From: CAYXDO01 sp964463485
GTDB lineage: Bacteria; Myxococcota; Kuafuiibacteriia; Kuafuiibacteriales; Kuafuiibacteriaceae
Direction of reading: 5' to 3'
Assembly: GCA_964463485.1 (NCBI GenBank)
Contig: CAYXDO010000020.1
Coordinates: 1 to 64,000 of the forward strand
DNA length: 64,000 nucleotides
The position numbers and the translations under genes are program-made. Below are positions 35,373-43,912 of this stretch, piece after piece (the first letter of the stretch is position 1; each line of letters starts with the position of its first letter). A model generated the notes under the pieces. It ran no database searches. It saw only the letters and a list, made by a program, of their open reading frames with translations, and was not told where the DNA came from.

Positions 35373-35654
35373 CTACTCGCACCGCTCCACTCGCGGCGTG
35401 AGCTCGGTCGTCTTCCGAAGGAACGAGGTCATCTCCTGCACCGTGCCCGCAAGAGTCGTGATGGCCGTGGCCGTCCGAATCTCCGATTCGACGATTCTCC
35501 GGCTGAGCTCTTCGCGCATCGCGTCGAGCCGTTCGTTCGTCTGGTCGAGCCGCTGGTTCGTGACTCGCACCTCGGCCCGGAGCTCATCGCTCGTAGCGCG
35601 GATCTCCGCTCGAATCTGACGCAAAATCTCCATTGTCAGGTCTGTCGGTTCCAT
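35373..35654 (-). CDS. Small coiled-coil protein
   Basis: A 93-residue protein starting MEPTDLTMEILRQIRAEIRATSDEL. It then consists of heptad-rich helix (RVTNQRLDQTNERLDAMREEL) ending SEIRTATAITTLAGTVQEMTSFL. Small coiled-coil proteins of this type (EILxQIRxEI...LDxTNxRLD) are numerous in myxobacterial genomes, often as many paralogues, with no known role. The frame stays open upstream to 35768 but the start at ATG 35654 fits the family. It is divergent from the small membrane protein gene at 35743. Confidence 0.7.
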   Translation of the reverse strand: MEPTDLTMEILRQIRAEIRATSDELRAEVRVTNQRLDQTNERLDAMREELSRRIVESEIRTATAITTLAGTVQEMTSFLRKTTELTPRVERCE

Positions 35655-35742
35655 TCTTTCGAATGAAGCACGAAAGCCACGTCGTTGGGTACGAAGTTGT
35701 GGCACCTCGACAGCCTCCGCGAACTGGAGTGAAGTCGTTCGA

Positions 35743-35943
35743 ATGACGATCGGGACGACACCCAACATCGGCGACGCGGGCGCACGTAAGCGTCGAACCC
35801 GCGGCTACCTCGTCTTCGCACTCAGCGCCGTCGCCTTCGTGATCTTGATCGTGACCGGCATGCCGCCGGCGTGGCGCGCCACTTTGTTCGCGCCGCTGCT
35901 CCTCGCGTTCCTTTACGTGCTCCAAGCGCGCGAGAAGACCTGA
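35743..35943 (+). CDS. Small membrane protein with two transmembrane helices
   Basis: A 66-residue protein with a basic N-terminus (KRRTRGY) and two hydrophobic segments, YLVFALSAVAFVILIVTG and ATLFAPLLLAFLYVLQ, joined by MPPAWR. No family is recognised. The stop codon is followed at once by the GTG of the next small frame, suggesting a bicistronic unit. Confidence 0.6.
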   Translation: MTIGTTPNIGDAGARKRRTRGYLVFALSAVAFVILIVTGMPPAWRATLFAPLLLAFLYVLQAREKT

Positions 35944-36114
35944 GTGGTCCTCGCGTCGCGCGGTCAGCGCGATCTGGGTTCGGGCCTGGAAAAAATCGAA
36001 AAAGAAGAGGAGCTCGGGTGCGTTCGTACGCAATCACGACGCGTCTGGATTCAGACCTGGGTCCTGACCACCCTGATGACCGCGCTGGCCGTCGTCGTCC
36101 CGGAGCTCTTCTGA
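35944..36114 (+). CDS. Possible 56-residue single-pass membrane protein
   Basis: The GTG start lies directly after the TGA of the previous small gene and the frame runs 56 codons. A charged N-terminal half (LEKIEKEEELG, QSRR) precedes one hydrophobic segment (VWIQTWVLTTLMTALAVVV). Its position directly after the preceding stop codon and its membrane-like end make it a candidate, but length and composition alone cannot prove it. Confidence 0.35.
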   Translation: MVLASRGQRDLGSGLEKIEKEEELGCVRTQSRRVWIQTWVLTTLMTALAVVVPELF

Positions 36115-36140
36115 TCTGATCTGGCGATCCGAGTGGCGCC

Positions 36141-36181
36141 GATTCATCGCCGCAGGCTCGCTTCGCGAGCCGCGGTTCACC
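36141..36181 (-). repeat. Copy 2 of the 41-base repeat, with perfect hairpin at the pyrD end
   Basis: Inside this copy GGCTCGC-TTC-GCGAGCC (36155-36171) is a perfect 7-base stem with 3-base loop. The repeat overlaps the stop codon of pyrD (36177-36179), so it may also act in 3'-end formation of that transcript. The other copy is at 34323-34363. Confidence 0.55.
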
Positions 36182-37223
36182 GCGGAGCGGATGAGTGCGA
36201 CTTTTCTGCGGCCGCCAGCGCAGCAGCGAGCGTCGACGGAAAGGACGGCCCGACGTACACGAAGCCCGTGTACACTTGCACCAAATCGGCGCCCGCCGAC
36301 CTCTTTTCGAGGGCGTCCTGTTCACTCAAGATGCCGCCGACTCCGATGAGCGCGGGTTCGGATCCGAGCTCGGCACGCAGCACGCGGAGAAGGTCCGTGC
36401 TCCGGCGAAAGAGCGGGCGACCGGAAACTCCTCCGGGGCCTTCTGGGACGGGACCTACGAGCCCTGCCCTCGAGATCGTCGTGTTGGTGGCGACGATCCC
36501 GGCGGCACCGAGCGCCAAAGACTTCTGGGCACAGGCGATCGCGTCTTCGTCGGCGAGGTCGGGGGCGAGCTTCACCAGCACCGGCGGAGAGATCTTCATT
36601 TCCTCGCGCGCCGAGAGCACGGCCTCGAGGAGCCTCGAAATCTCTTCGACTCTCTGCAGATCGCGCAGCCCCGGTGTGTTGGGGCTGGAGACGTTGAGGA
36701 CGACGTAACTTGCCGATCGGGCGGTGAGCCTGAAGGCTCGGGCTACGTCGGCGGGCGCGTCGCGGTTGTCGACGACCTTCGAGCGCCCGAGGTTCACGCC
36801 TATCGGGACCGCGTCGAAGCCCTTCTCCCGCAAGCGCGCCAGTCTCCGACCGATGACCTCCGCGCCCTCGTTGTTGAAGCCGAAGCGATTCAGGAGCGCT
36901 TCGTCTGCTTTCAGGCGAAAGAGCCGAGGCCTCGGGTTGCCCTCCTGCGGGTGAGTCGTGACCGTACCCACTTCGATGAATCCAAAACCGAACCGCGCGA
37001 GCGCTTCGATCGCGACGGCGTTCTTGTCGAAGCCTGCGGCCAGTCCGACGCGGTTCGGAAATGACAAACCCGTGACTTGGACGGCGGGCCCGTACGCGGC
37101 TCGAGCCCCAAAGAAGCGACCAAGGAGCGGGAGCACCGAGAGCATCGTCTCGTGTGCGAATTCCGCGTCGAAGGCAAACGCAGAAGGGCGAACGAGCCTC
37201 CAAAGTCTCGAAGAGAAGTCCAT
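36177..37223 (-). CDS. pyrD: Dihydroorotate dehydrogenase (quinone), class 2
   Basis: A 348-residue enzyme of pyrimidine synthesis that oxidises dihydroorotate to orotate with FMN and passes electrons to quinone. GLSFPNRVGLAAGFDKNA, IEVGTVTTHPQEGNPRPRLFRL, NRFGFNNEGAE and VNVSSPNTPGL (as VLNVSSPNTPGLRDLQ) are class 2 signatures. The class 2 catalytic Ser lies in that last segment. VLVKLAPDL and GGVSGRPLF complete the FMN site. The N-terminal helix (LWRLVRPSAFAFDAEFAHETML) is the membrane-contact region of class 2 enzymes. ATG 37223 is chosen because the protein family starts there; longer in-frame starts add non-homologous sequence. Confidence 0.95.
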   Translation of the reverse strand: MDFSSRLWRLVRPSAFAFDAEFAHETMLSVLPLLGRFFGARAAYGPAVQVTGLSFPNRVGLAAGFDKNAVAIEALARFGFGFIEVGTVTTHPQEGNPRPRLFRLKADEALLNRFGFNNEGAEVIGRRLARLREKGFDAVPIGVNLGRSKVVDNRDAPADVARAFRLTARSASYVVLNVSSPNTPGLRDLQRVEEISRLLEAVLSAREEMKISPPVLVKLAPDLADEDAIACAQKSLALGAAGIVATNTTISRAGLVGPVPEGPGGVSGRPLFRRSTDLLRVLRAELGSEPALIGVGGILSEQDALEKRSAGADLVQVYTGFVYVGPSFPSTLAAALAAAEKSHSSAPR

Positions 37224-37311
37224 GCGCGTGGCGGGCCCGCGGTAGCACGTTCTCGTGCCTGGAGACAGCCCTTGCGCCAGCGTCGACGGGCCGACATCAT
37301 GCCCGCGATTC

Positions 37312-38007
37312 ATGGTGAAGAACACGGTCGAGGTCTTCGATCCTCAGATCCCGTTCGCGGGCGTGGTTTATGGCCAACAGCACGCCCGGATGGCCATCAT
37401 CGGAATCGGCGACGGGGGACTCCTGGTCGTCAGTCCCGGCTTTCCGCTGAGCGACGAGTGCTGGAAGGAGATCGAGAGGCTCGGGGAGCCGCGTATCCTG
37501 CTCGCCCCAAATCACTTTCACAACGCGGGGATCAAGCCATGGAGCGATAAGTTCCCAAAGGCGATCGTGGTGGCCCATCCGCGGGCGCAACCCAGGTTGA
37601 AAAAGCGAATGCCCGGAGTCCAATTTCAGGACCCATCCGCGCTCGACGGGAAGCTGCCGGCCTCCGTCCGATTGCTCCACCCACCGAGCGCAAAGCAGGG
37701 GGAGACTTGGGTCGCCATGAAGACCAAAGACGGCGAGGCTTGGTTTGTCACGGACGCCTTCATCAACGAGACTCGGCTGCCGGGTGGAGTCATGGGTCTG
37801 GCATTTCGACTGATCGGATTCCGAACCAAACTGATGATGAACCCGCTCTTCAAGCGGCTCTTTCTGGCGAGCAAGTCCGAGCTCAAGAGCTGGGTCTACG
37901 AGCAGCTCGAGCGGGATCGCCCGGTGCTGTTCGTTCCGTCGCATGGGGCTCCGATTCGTGGGCCCGAGGTCGTTTCCTTGCTTCGAAGAGCGACCGAGGA
38001 AGGTTGA
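37312..38007 (+). CDS. Metallo-beta-lactamase-like (DUF4336-type) protein
   Basis: A 231-residue protein: ARMAIIGIGDGGLLVVSPGFPLSDECWKEIERLGEPRILLAPNHFHNAGIKPWSDKFPKA resembles the metal-binding half of degenerate metallo-hydrolases, where HxHxDH is reduced to NHFHNAG. RPVLFVPSHGAPIRGPEV is the final His strand. The full metal set is not present, so activity is doubtful. ATG 37312 is chosen over the frame's earlier start at 37255. Divergent from pyrD. Confidence 0.6.
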   Translation: MVKNTVEVFDPQIPFAGVVYGQQHARMAIIGIGDGGLLVVSPGFPLSDECWKEIERLGEPRILLAPNHFHNAGIKPWSDKFPKAIVVAHPRAQPRLKKRMPGVQFQDPSALDGKLPASVRLLHPPSAKQGETWVAMKTKDGEAWFVTDAFINETRLPGGVMGLAFRLIGFRTKLMMNPLFKRLFLASKSELKSWVYEQLERDRPVLFVPSHGAPIRGPEVVSLLRRATEEG

Positions 38008-38146
38008 GCTCGTGATGGATCTGTTCGACCTCCTCGACCTCGCCGGAGCGCGCGAGGAGCACGCGGACCTCGACGCGTGGTGGCGAACTCATGAGCGCTT
38101 GATTTCCGATCCGATCGGGACCGAGCTTGGCGTACCTCGAGGCAAC

Positions 38147-39319
38147 TCAGCCGACGTTGCAGAACTCTTCGTAGTCGATGAGCTCGTCGATCGTGGGATT
38201 TTCGCCGCATACGGGGCAATTGGGGTCCCGGCGCAGGCGGAGCTCCCGGAATTTTTGAGCGAGCGCGTCGTATTGGAGCAACCGACCGACGAGCGGGTCG
38301 CCCTTTCCCAATAGAAGCTTCATGACTTCGATGGCCTGGAGAGTGCCGATGATGCCGGGGAGCGCGCCGATGACGCCGGCCTCGGCGCAGTTGGGGGCGA
38401 GGGCCGCGGGGGGGGGCTCTGGGTACAGGCACCGATAACACGGGCCGCCGAGGTGGGGTGCGAACACCGAGGCTTGCCCTTCGAAACGAAAGACCGAGCC
38501 GTGAACGTTCGGGACCTTCTTGAAGACACACACGTCGTTGATGAGATAACGCGTCGGAAAGTTGTCGCACCCATCGGCGACCACATGCCAACCCTCATCG
38601 AGGATTCTCATGGCGTTTTCGCTCGTGAGCTTCTCTTTGTAGAGCGTGACGCGCACGTCGGGGTTGAGCTCGGTCATGGCACGAGCCGCGCTCTCGACCT
38701 TGGCCACGCCGATGTCGGCATCGCGGTGGAGGATTTGTCGCTGGAGGTTGGTCCGATCGACGGTGTCGGGGTCCACCACGCCGATGGTTCCGACCCCTGC
38801 CGCGGCGAGGTACAGGGCGACGGGAGAGCCGAGCCCTCCAGCGCCCACGAGCAGAACTCGGGAGGACAGCAGCTTCTGCTGACCCTCGACCCCCACCTCG
38901 GTGAGGGTCAGGTGGCGCGAGTAGCGAACGAGTTGGTCGTCGGACAGAGTCTTCGGGAGCTCCCACGGCAGACCGCGGTTCTTCCAGGCCGTGAACCCGC
39001 CGGCCATCGAGGTCACGCGCCGGTAGCCCATCTCGCCGAGCGTCCGCGCGGCGAACGCGCTGCGCGTGCCGCCCTGACAGTAGATCACGAGCTCCGTGTC
39101 CCGGTTCGCGGCCAAGTCTTCGATGCGAAGCTCGAGGAAGCCGCGCGGGATGTGTCGGGACCCCGTAATCGATCCAGACGCGACTTCGTCTGCTTCGCGT
39201 ACGTCGACCACGAGCGGCGGGGACGGTGCGCGTAAGCGAGCGGAGAGATCATCAGGTGAAATCTCTCGGATCATCGACTTCGTGCGGGCGATGAGCTGTT
39301 CCCGATTCAAGTTCTCCAT
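38147..39319 (-). CDS. moeB: Rhodanese-MoeB/ThiF fusion: sulfur-carrier adenylyltransferase
   Basis: A 390-residue two-domain enzyme. The N-terminal rhodanese (about 20-120) has active-site loop CQGGTRS. The C-terminal E1-like domain has the ATP motif GAGGLGSPVALYLAAAG, RQILHRDADIG, the adenylate-site DGCDNFPTRYLIND, and zinc Cys pairs CYRC and CPVC. Such proteins adenylate the C-terminus of MoaD/ThiS-type sulfur carriers and pass sulfur to them, in molybdopterin or thiamine synthesis. The rhodanese is N-terminal, as in many bacterial fusions, rather than C-terminal as in eukaryotic MOCS3/Uba4. No carrier gene is adjacent. Confidence 0.92.
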   Translation of the reverse strand: MENLNREQLIARTKSMIREISPDDLSARLRAPSPPLVVDVREADEVASGSITGSRHIPRGFLELRIEDLAANRDTELVIYCQGGTRSAFAARTLGEMGYRRVTSMAGGFTAWKNRGLPWELPKTLSDDQLVRYSRHLTLTEVGVEGQQKLLSSRVLLVGAGGLGSPVALYLAAAGVGTIGVVDPDTVDRTNLQRQILHRDADIGVAKVESAARAMTELNPDVRVTLYKEKLTSENAMRILDEGWHVVADGCDNFPTRYLINDVCVFKKVPNVHGSVFRFEGQASVFAPHLGGPCYRCLYPEPPPAALAPNCAEAGVIGALPGIIGTLQAIEVMKLLLGKGDPLVGRLLQYDALAQKFRELRLRRDPNCPVCGENPTIDELIDYEEFCNVG

Positions 39320-39384
39320 CGGATGTTCGATTCTCTATCACGCGCGGCGCGGGATCCGCGAACGTGAGGAAAGGGAGGTGATTT

Positions 39385-40902
39385 TCATGGCGCGTCCCCT
39401 TCGGGCAGGGGCGCTTCAGGCGACTCTCCGGGCGGCGCCTCGTGGGTGGCGCCGACCAGCGGGACGACGACAGTCACACTCTTTTTGGCCTCGACGCGCA
39501 CGCCTTCCCGCCAAGCCGTGATGGCGCCGGAGCCGACTTTGATGTCGTAGATCCCTGGCGCGAGCGGAAGCTCGCAAGCGCCGCGACCCTTGGCGACGGC
39601 CTCCGCGGCTCCCGGTCGAAACGCGTAAACGGTGGCTTCGTCATCGATGACGCCGTCGCGTTCGGGTCGAACTTTGATGGTGCCGACGGAGAGCTCGACG
39701 ACGCGAGTGATCGAGGCTCCGAACGAGACGTCGAAGGGGCCGTCGCGGGCGACGCGACCCGACGCGAGGTGGACGACGAACTCGTAGCGTCCTGGCCAGA
39801 GCTTGTATTCGCCGTCGGCGTTGGGGCGTATCGAGAGGCGGCCGCCGCCCCCGGACAGAATCTCCACGGCTTCGATCGGCATCGGCGTTCCGTCTTGGCG
39901 CACCTCGAAGATGACGGTGGCGGGGGTGAGGTCGACGTCGACGCGTGTCTCTTGTTTTGCTTCGACCAAGACGTCGAGGCGTTCATGGCGCGCCATGCCT
40001 TCGAGCCCTTCAGGCTCCAAGATCACGTCATACCTTCCGGGTGCGAGCACTGCGGATCCGGGCGATTTGAAGTAGTTGAAGAAGTCGCTGGCGCCCGGCA
40101 TACGCAGGCGTACGACGCTCGGGATGGATCGGCCCGAGCTCGTCACTCGAACGGTGATCTTTCCGGAGGTGAACTTGCGCGTCACCTTGGTGGCTTTGTT
40201 CGGCAGGATCCAGATCAGCTCTCGCGCGGATCGAAAATCTGCGGCCGCGGCGAGCGCGACCTCGAGCTGATATCGGCCGGGGGCCACGGAGATCGGCACA
40301 CCGGCGTGCTCTTCCGCCACCGGCGATGGATCTTGGGCGCGGAACAGTCGGACGATCGCGTCGGTCTTCTTCTCGTTTTGAAGCGCTTCGACGGTGACGG
40401 TGCCAGGATCGAAGGCCGCGTCGATGGTGCGCACCTTCTTCCCTTTGAGCTCCACCTTTCGGAGGAGGAGCTCTCCGGGCTCGCCGGCGAGGGCAACGAC
40501 GAGGTCGAACCTCCCTTCGGCCGCAGTGAACTTCTGGTTTGCGGGGTGCTCGGCGAGCGGGTCCTCGTAGGGACCGCCGACCGGGTAGAGGCGGACGGTG
40601 CCCTGGCGGAGCGCGGACCCACGCTTGGCGAGCACACGGGCCGCGGTCGGTCGAACCTCGACCTTCAGTTTGGTGACCTTCGCGCTCGCCACCTTCACCG
40701 AAGGAACGGAGAGCGCGAGGGACGGCTCGCAGAAGACGCGAAGCGAATACTCGCCGGGCGGAACTTCCAGCTCGGCGCCGTCCGGGGACGGAATCGGCGT
40801 GGGCAGAGCGCTCGAAATGGCGACGAAGGAGCAGCCCTTCGCGGTGAAGGACGGAGCCAGGGTCCCGGGAGCTCCGAGCGCAAGAAGAATCAGCGGAACC
40901 AC
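39385..40902 (-). CDS. Secreted protein with repeated beta-sandwich modules
   Basis: A 505-residue protein with signal peptide VPLILLALGAPGTLA. The body is a string of short beta modules that share the pattern APGRYxLEV or PGEYSLRV (PPGEYSLRVF, APGRYQLEVAL, APGRYDVILEPEG, WPGRYEFVVHL, APGIYDIKVG), as in carboxypeptidase-regulatory/CarboxypepD_reg-like repeats. A Pro/Glu tail follows. No catalytic domain. It may be a structural or binding protein at the surface. Confidence 0.7.
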   Translation of the reverse strand: MVPLILLALGAPGTLAPSFTAKGCSFVAISSALPTPIPSPDGAELEVPPGEYSLRVFCEPSLALSVPSVKVASAKVTKLKVEVRPTAARVLAKRGSALRQGTVRLYPVGGPYEDPLAEHPANQKFTAAEGRFDLVVALAGEPGELLLRKVELKGKKVRTIDAAFDPGTVTVEALQNEKKTDAIVRLFRAQDPSPVAEEHAGVPISVAPGRYQLEVALAAAADFRSARELIWILPNKATKVTRKFTSGKITVRVTSSGRSIPSVVRLRMPGASDFFNYFKSPGSAVLAPGRYDVILEPEGLEGMARHERLDVLVEAKQETRVDVDLTPATVIFEVRQDGTPMPIEAVEILSGGGGRLSIRPNADGEYKLWPGRYEFVVHLASGRVARDGPFDVSFGASITRVVELSVGTIKVRPERDGVIDDEATVYAFRPGAAEAVAKGRGACELPLAPGIYDIKVGSGAITAWREGVRVEAKKSVTVVVPLVGATHEAPPGESPEAPLPEGDAP

Positions 40903-40986
40903 GTCCGAATTCTATACACCGAGACCCACGCGACCCACGCGGAGCCGGTGGCGTGCATCTTCGTTTCGAGGTACGAGCGCCCCGAC

Positions 40987-42069
40987 ATGGTGACCACCGC
41001 CGTGATGTCCGGTCCCACTCGCTTGATCGCGGGACCCGGGTCGCTCACACGGTTGGCCGACGAGATCCGGCGAACCGGCGGGAGCCGCGTGCTGCTCGTG
41101 AGCGATTCGAACCTCGCACAGATCGGGTTGCTCGATCGCGTCTCCGAGGTGATCGAGGCCGCGGGCCTGGTTCACGGGCGCTTCCACGACGTCCATGTCG
41201 CCGACGGCGTCGACGCTTACTCGGCGATGTCGGCCGACATCGTGGTGGGCGTCGGCCGGGGATCTTCACTCGACCTCGCCAAGCTGATTCGTTGGAAGGT
41301 CGGCGGATCCTTCGAGGATAGGACGTCCGCGGTGCCCCTCATCGCCATCCCGACGTCTGCAGGATCGGGATCCGAGGTCCGCAACACGGCGACCACCGAG
41401 CGTGTGCCCTTCACACACGCGAGGCTGGCCGCGAACACCGCTATCCTCGACGCCGAGCTCACCGTGGGCTTGTCGCCGCTCGAGACCGCGCTCGGTGGAC
41501 TGGACGCGCTCGCGCGCGCTCTCGAAGCTTACGTGGCCAAGGCTTCCCATCCGATCGCGGACGCGCTGGCCATCGCGGCGTTGGCCCGACTCGGCTCGTT
41601 CTTGAAGATTGCGGTCGCCGACGGAGCTCACGTGCGCGCCCGTCACGAGCTGTTGTTGGCGTCTTCGATGGCAGGACTGGCCGCCGAAAAAGGACTAGGT
41701 GCGACCCACAGTCTCGCGCACGCTTTGTCGTCCGCGGCACGCATGGCTCATGGCACAGCCAACGCGGTCATGCTCCCGCACGTGATGGCCTTCAACCTCG
41801 AGGTCGCCGCTGATCGATATGCGGTGGCCGGCGCGGCGATCGGTGTAGAGCGCGTAGGGTCCGACGCGGACCGAGGTCGGGCGTTCGTCGACTGGGTCGT
41901 CCGCCTGCGAGAGGAGCTTGGCGTGGAGTCCAGGCTCGAGAGCTACGGCGTCACCGAAGAGATGGTCGAATCTATGGCTCCGCGGGCGGTCGCGGACCGA
42001 AATCACCAGGATAACCCGAAACCGCTTGCGCTCGATGACGCGAGGGCTCTTTACAAGGCCGCGCTGTGA
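40987..42069 (+). CDS. Iron-containing alcohol dehydrogenase-like protein with altered metal site
   Basis: A 360-residue member of the Fe-ADH/glycerol dehydrogenase superfamily: MSGPTRLIAGPGSL, GVGRGSSLDLAK (NAD loop, usually GGGSxxD), IPTSAGSGSEV, and GATHSLAHALSSAARMAHGTANAVMLPHVMAFN. Metal ligands of the FucO type would be Asp, His, His, His. Here D173, H241 and H255 are kept but the second ligand is R177 (DALAR instead of DALTH). The protein may therefore use another metal or none. Candidate substrates are alcohols or aldehydes, or it may act as a dehydrogenase-like synthase. The frame is open upstream antisense to the previous gene, but ATG 40987 starts the family. Confidence 0.8.
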   Translation: MVTTAVMSGPTRLIAGPGSLTRLADEIRRTGGSRVLLVSDSNLAQIGLLDRVSEVIEAAGLVHGRFHDVHVADGVDAYSAMSADIVVGVGRGSSLDLAKLIRWKVGGSFEDRTSAVPLIAIPTSAGSGSEVRNTATTERVPFTHARLAANTAILDAELTVGLSPLETALGGLDALARALEAYVAKASHPIADALAIAALARLGSFLKIAVADGAHVRARHELLLASSMAGLAAEKGLGATHSLAHALSSAARMAHGTANAVMLPHVMAFNLEVAADRYAVAGAAIGVERVGSDADRGRAFVDWVVRLREELGVESRLESYGVTEEMVESMAPRAVADRNHQDNPKPLALDDARALYKAAL

Positions 42070-42173
42070 TCGACCGAAACTCCGTTCGAAGAATTTGCGG
42101 ACGAGCCCGGATGAAGGCTAGTCTGGTCCGCCGCCGAGGAAACGCTCGGCATGTGGGCCCAGGGAGGAACTCG

Positions 42174-42440
42174 ATGCCCCGTTGGATGTTACTCATTGCC
42201 TCACTCGCAGTTGGCTCGGCGCTTGGATGTGCCGAGGAGTGCTCTGCGCCGGACGACTGCCAGCAGAACGAGGTTTGTTACAAAGACACCTGCAGAAACG
42301 CGCTCTACGAGAAGCTCTCGTGTACGAGCGACGACGAGTGTGGGGGTTCGTTCGTTTGTATCGTAGGCCGCTGCGGGCTCAGTTCGAGCGCCGGTGCCCT
42401 CGATGCAGGCACGAGCACCGTGACGGACGCGGGACCCTGA
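42174..42440 (+). CDS. Small Cys-rich lipoprotein
   Basis: An 88-residue exported protein: hydrophobic leader with lipobox ALGC (MLLIASLAVGSALGC). Two short Cys modules follow: CSAPDDCQQNEVCYKDTC and CTSDDECGGSFVCIVGRC, of the C-x5-C-x5-C-x4-C kind found in many myxobacterial secreted proteins. A Ser/Ala tail ends it. GGGAGGAA lies at a good distance before the ATG. It is probably a disulfide-bonded surface protein of unknown role. Confidence 0.75.
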   Translation: MPRWMLLIASLAVGSALGCAEECSAPDDCQQNEVCYKDTCRNALYEKLSCTSDDECGGSFVCIVGRCGLSSSAGALDAGTSTVTDAGP

Positions 42441-42533
42441 CCTTAGCGGGCGTCGAGGGCTCGAGACGTGCTGCTTGCGGTTCGTCTCGGTCCCTTTGCG
42501 TCCGATCTCGGGGCAGCGTATACCGAGGCACGG

Positions 42534-43910
42534 ATGGCTCGCAGCGCTCTCGCTGAGGACCTTGTCCGGATCTACCGGGAGGCCCTCGACGCCTCTCACG
42601 CCGGCCGCGCTGTGGAGGCGCGCCTTCAGGTGTCGAGCGGAGCGATCCGCGCGGGACGGCGCGCCATCGCGCTCGACCGCGTCGAGCGGGTCGGAGTGGT
42701 CGCGATCGGCAAAGCCGCACCGGCTATGGCCGAAGCGGTGCCCGAGGCGATCAGAGAAAAGACAGCCTTCGGGCTGATCCTGACGAAAGAAGGCTATGCG
42801 CGTGATGTGCCTGGCTTTCAGATCCGCGAAGCAGGCCATCCGATCCCTGATCGACGATCGATCCGTGCAACCGACGAGATCGTGGAGCTCGTGTCGGAGC
42901 TAGGCGAGGAGGACCTCCTCCTCGTGCTGATCTCCGGCGGCGCAAGTGCTCTTTTGTTCTCTCCGGTGCAAGAGATCGGGTTCAACGATTCGATTTCGCT
43001 CAACGAGCTCATGCTGGATTCCGGCATGAGTATCAGCGACATCAACTCGATTCGGTCTCACTTGTCGCGGGTGAAGGGGGGGCGTCTGGCGGTCGCGGCG
43101 GCGCCTGCGTCCGTATTGACGCTCGCGCTTTCTGATGTCGTCGGGGACAAGCTGCCGGTGATCGGCGGGGGTCCGACCGTGGCCGATCCTTCGCGGTACA
43201 AGGACGCGGTGTCGGCGCTCCGCAAGGCGCGCATCTGGGACAATGTGCCTGAGAGCGTTCGCGAGTATCTCGAAGCCGGCAACCGCGGCGAGATCCCCGA
43301 GTCGCCCAAACCGGGTGATCCTCGGCTTTCGCGAGCGTTTGCGGCGGTGGTGGGCGGTCCGCGGACCTTGCTACGGGCGGCGGCGCGGTCGGCGCGGGCC
43401 CAGGGTTGGCGGGTGCGTTGCGCGACGCGCCCGATCGAGGGCCCTGTCGAGGATCTCGTCGAGAAGTACATGACCCGCGCCAAATCAATGGTGCGCAGCG
43501 GAACGGGCCGAGAGGTGTTCGTGGCGGTCGGAGAGCCGACCGTCGAGATCCCGGCAGAGCTTTCGGCAGCGCGCGGCGGTTCGGGCGTTGGCAAGGGCGG
43601 CCGGAGTCAGCACCTCGCGTTGTTGATGGCTCGTGCGATGGTGAGCGACGCGCACATGGCGTTCTTGTCGGCGGGCACCGACGGCACCGACGGGCACACG
43701 AACGCCGCCGGCGGCGTCGTCGATGGCAACACGATCGCCGAGTTGAAGGCCGCTGGACGCGATCCTGACGCCGATCTGGCTCGTTACGATTCCTACGAGT
43801 CGCTCTCTGCGGCCGGTGCGCGGATCGAAACGGGCCCGACCGACACGAACGTGACCGACCTGCACCTCCTCGCCGTCGAAGGCCGCAGCTTGATCCGCCG
43901 AAAGAGGTAG
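42534..43910 (+). CDS. Glycerate 2-kinase (GckA/TtuD, MOFRL family)
   Basis: A 458-residue enzyme. AIGKAAPAMAEAV, GHPIPD, LLLVLISGGASALL (glycerate-binding), SDINSIRSHLSRVKGGRLA and LSDVVGDKLPVIGGGPTVADPS belong to the N-terminal kinase domain. The MOFRL domain near the C-terminus has VFVAVGEPTVEI, GGRSQHLALLMA, FLSAGTDGTDGHTNAAGGVVDG and GPTDTNVTDLHLLAV. It phosphorylates D-glycerate to 2-phosphoglycerate, linking glyoxylate/serine breakdown to glycolysis. ATG 42534 starts the family; the frame is open earlier. Two bases separate its stop from the next gene's start. Confidence 0.94.
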   Translation: MARSALAEDLVRIYREALDASHAGRAVEARLQVSSGAIRAGRRAIALDRVERVGVVAIGKAAPAMAEAVPEAIREKTAFGLILTKEGYARDVPGFQIREAGHPIPDRRSIRATDEIVELVSELGEEDLLLVLISGGASALLFSPVQEIGFNDSISLNELMLDSGMSISDINSIRSHLSRVKGGRLAVAAAPASVLTLALSDVVGDKLPVIGGGPTVADPSRYKDAVSALRKARIWDNVPESVREYLEAGNRGEIPESPKPGDPRLSRAFAAVVGGPRTLLRAAARSARAQGWRVRCATRPIEGPVEDLVEKYMTRAKSMVRSGTGREVFVAVGEPTVEIPAELSAARGGSGVGKGGRSQHLALLMARAMVSDAHMAFLSAGTDGTDGHTNAAGGVVDGNTIAELKAAGRDPDADLARYDSYESLSAAGARIETGPTDTNVTDLHLLAVEGRSLIRRKR

Positions 43911-43912
43911 GC

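Noticed and set aside
37312..38007. Active metallo-beta-lactamase
   Set aside because: The HxHxDH motif is reduced to NHFHNAG, so full metal binding cannot be claimed.
37943..38314. Plus-strand frame of 123 codons after the metallo-hydrolase gene
   Set aside because: It overlaps the end of moeB on the other strand and its second half is plainly the mirror of moeB; the first 130 bases alone do not support a gene.
39442..40986. Long plus-strand open frame before the Fe-ADH gene
   Set aside because: It is the reverse complement of the secreted beta-sandwich gene and shows no domain; the real gene begins at ATG 40987.
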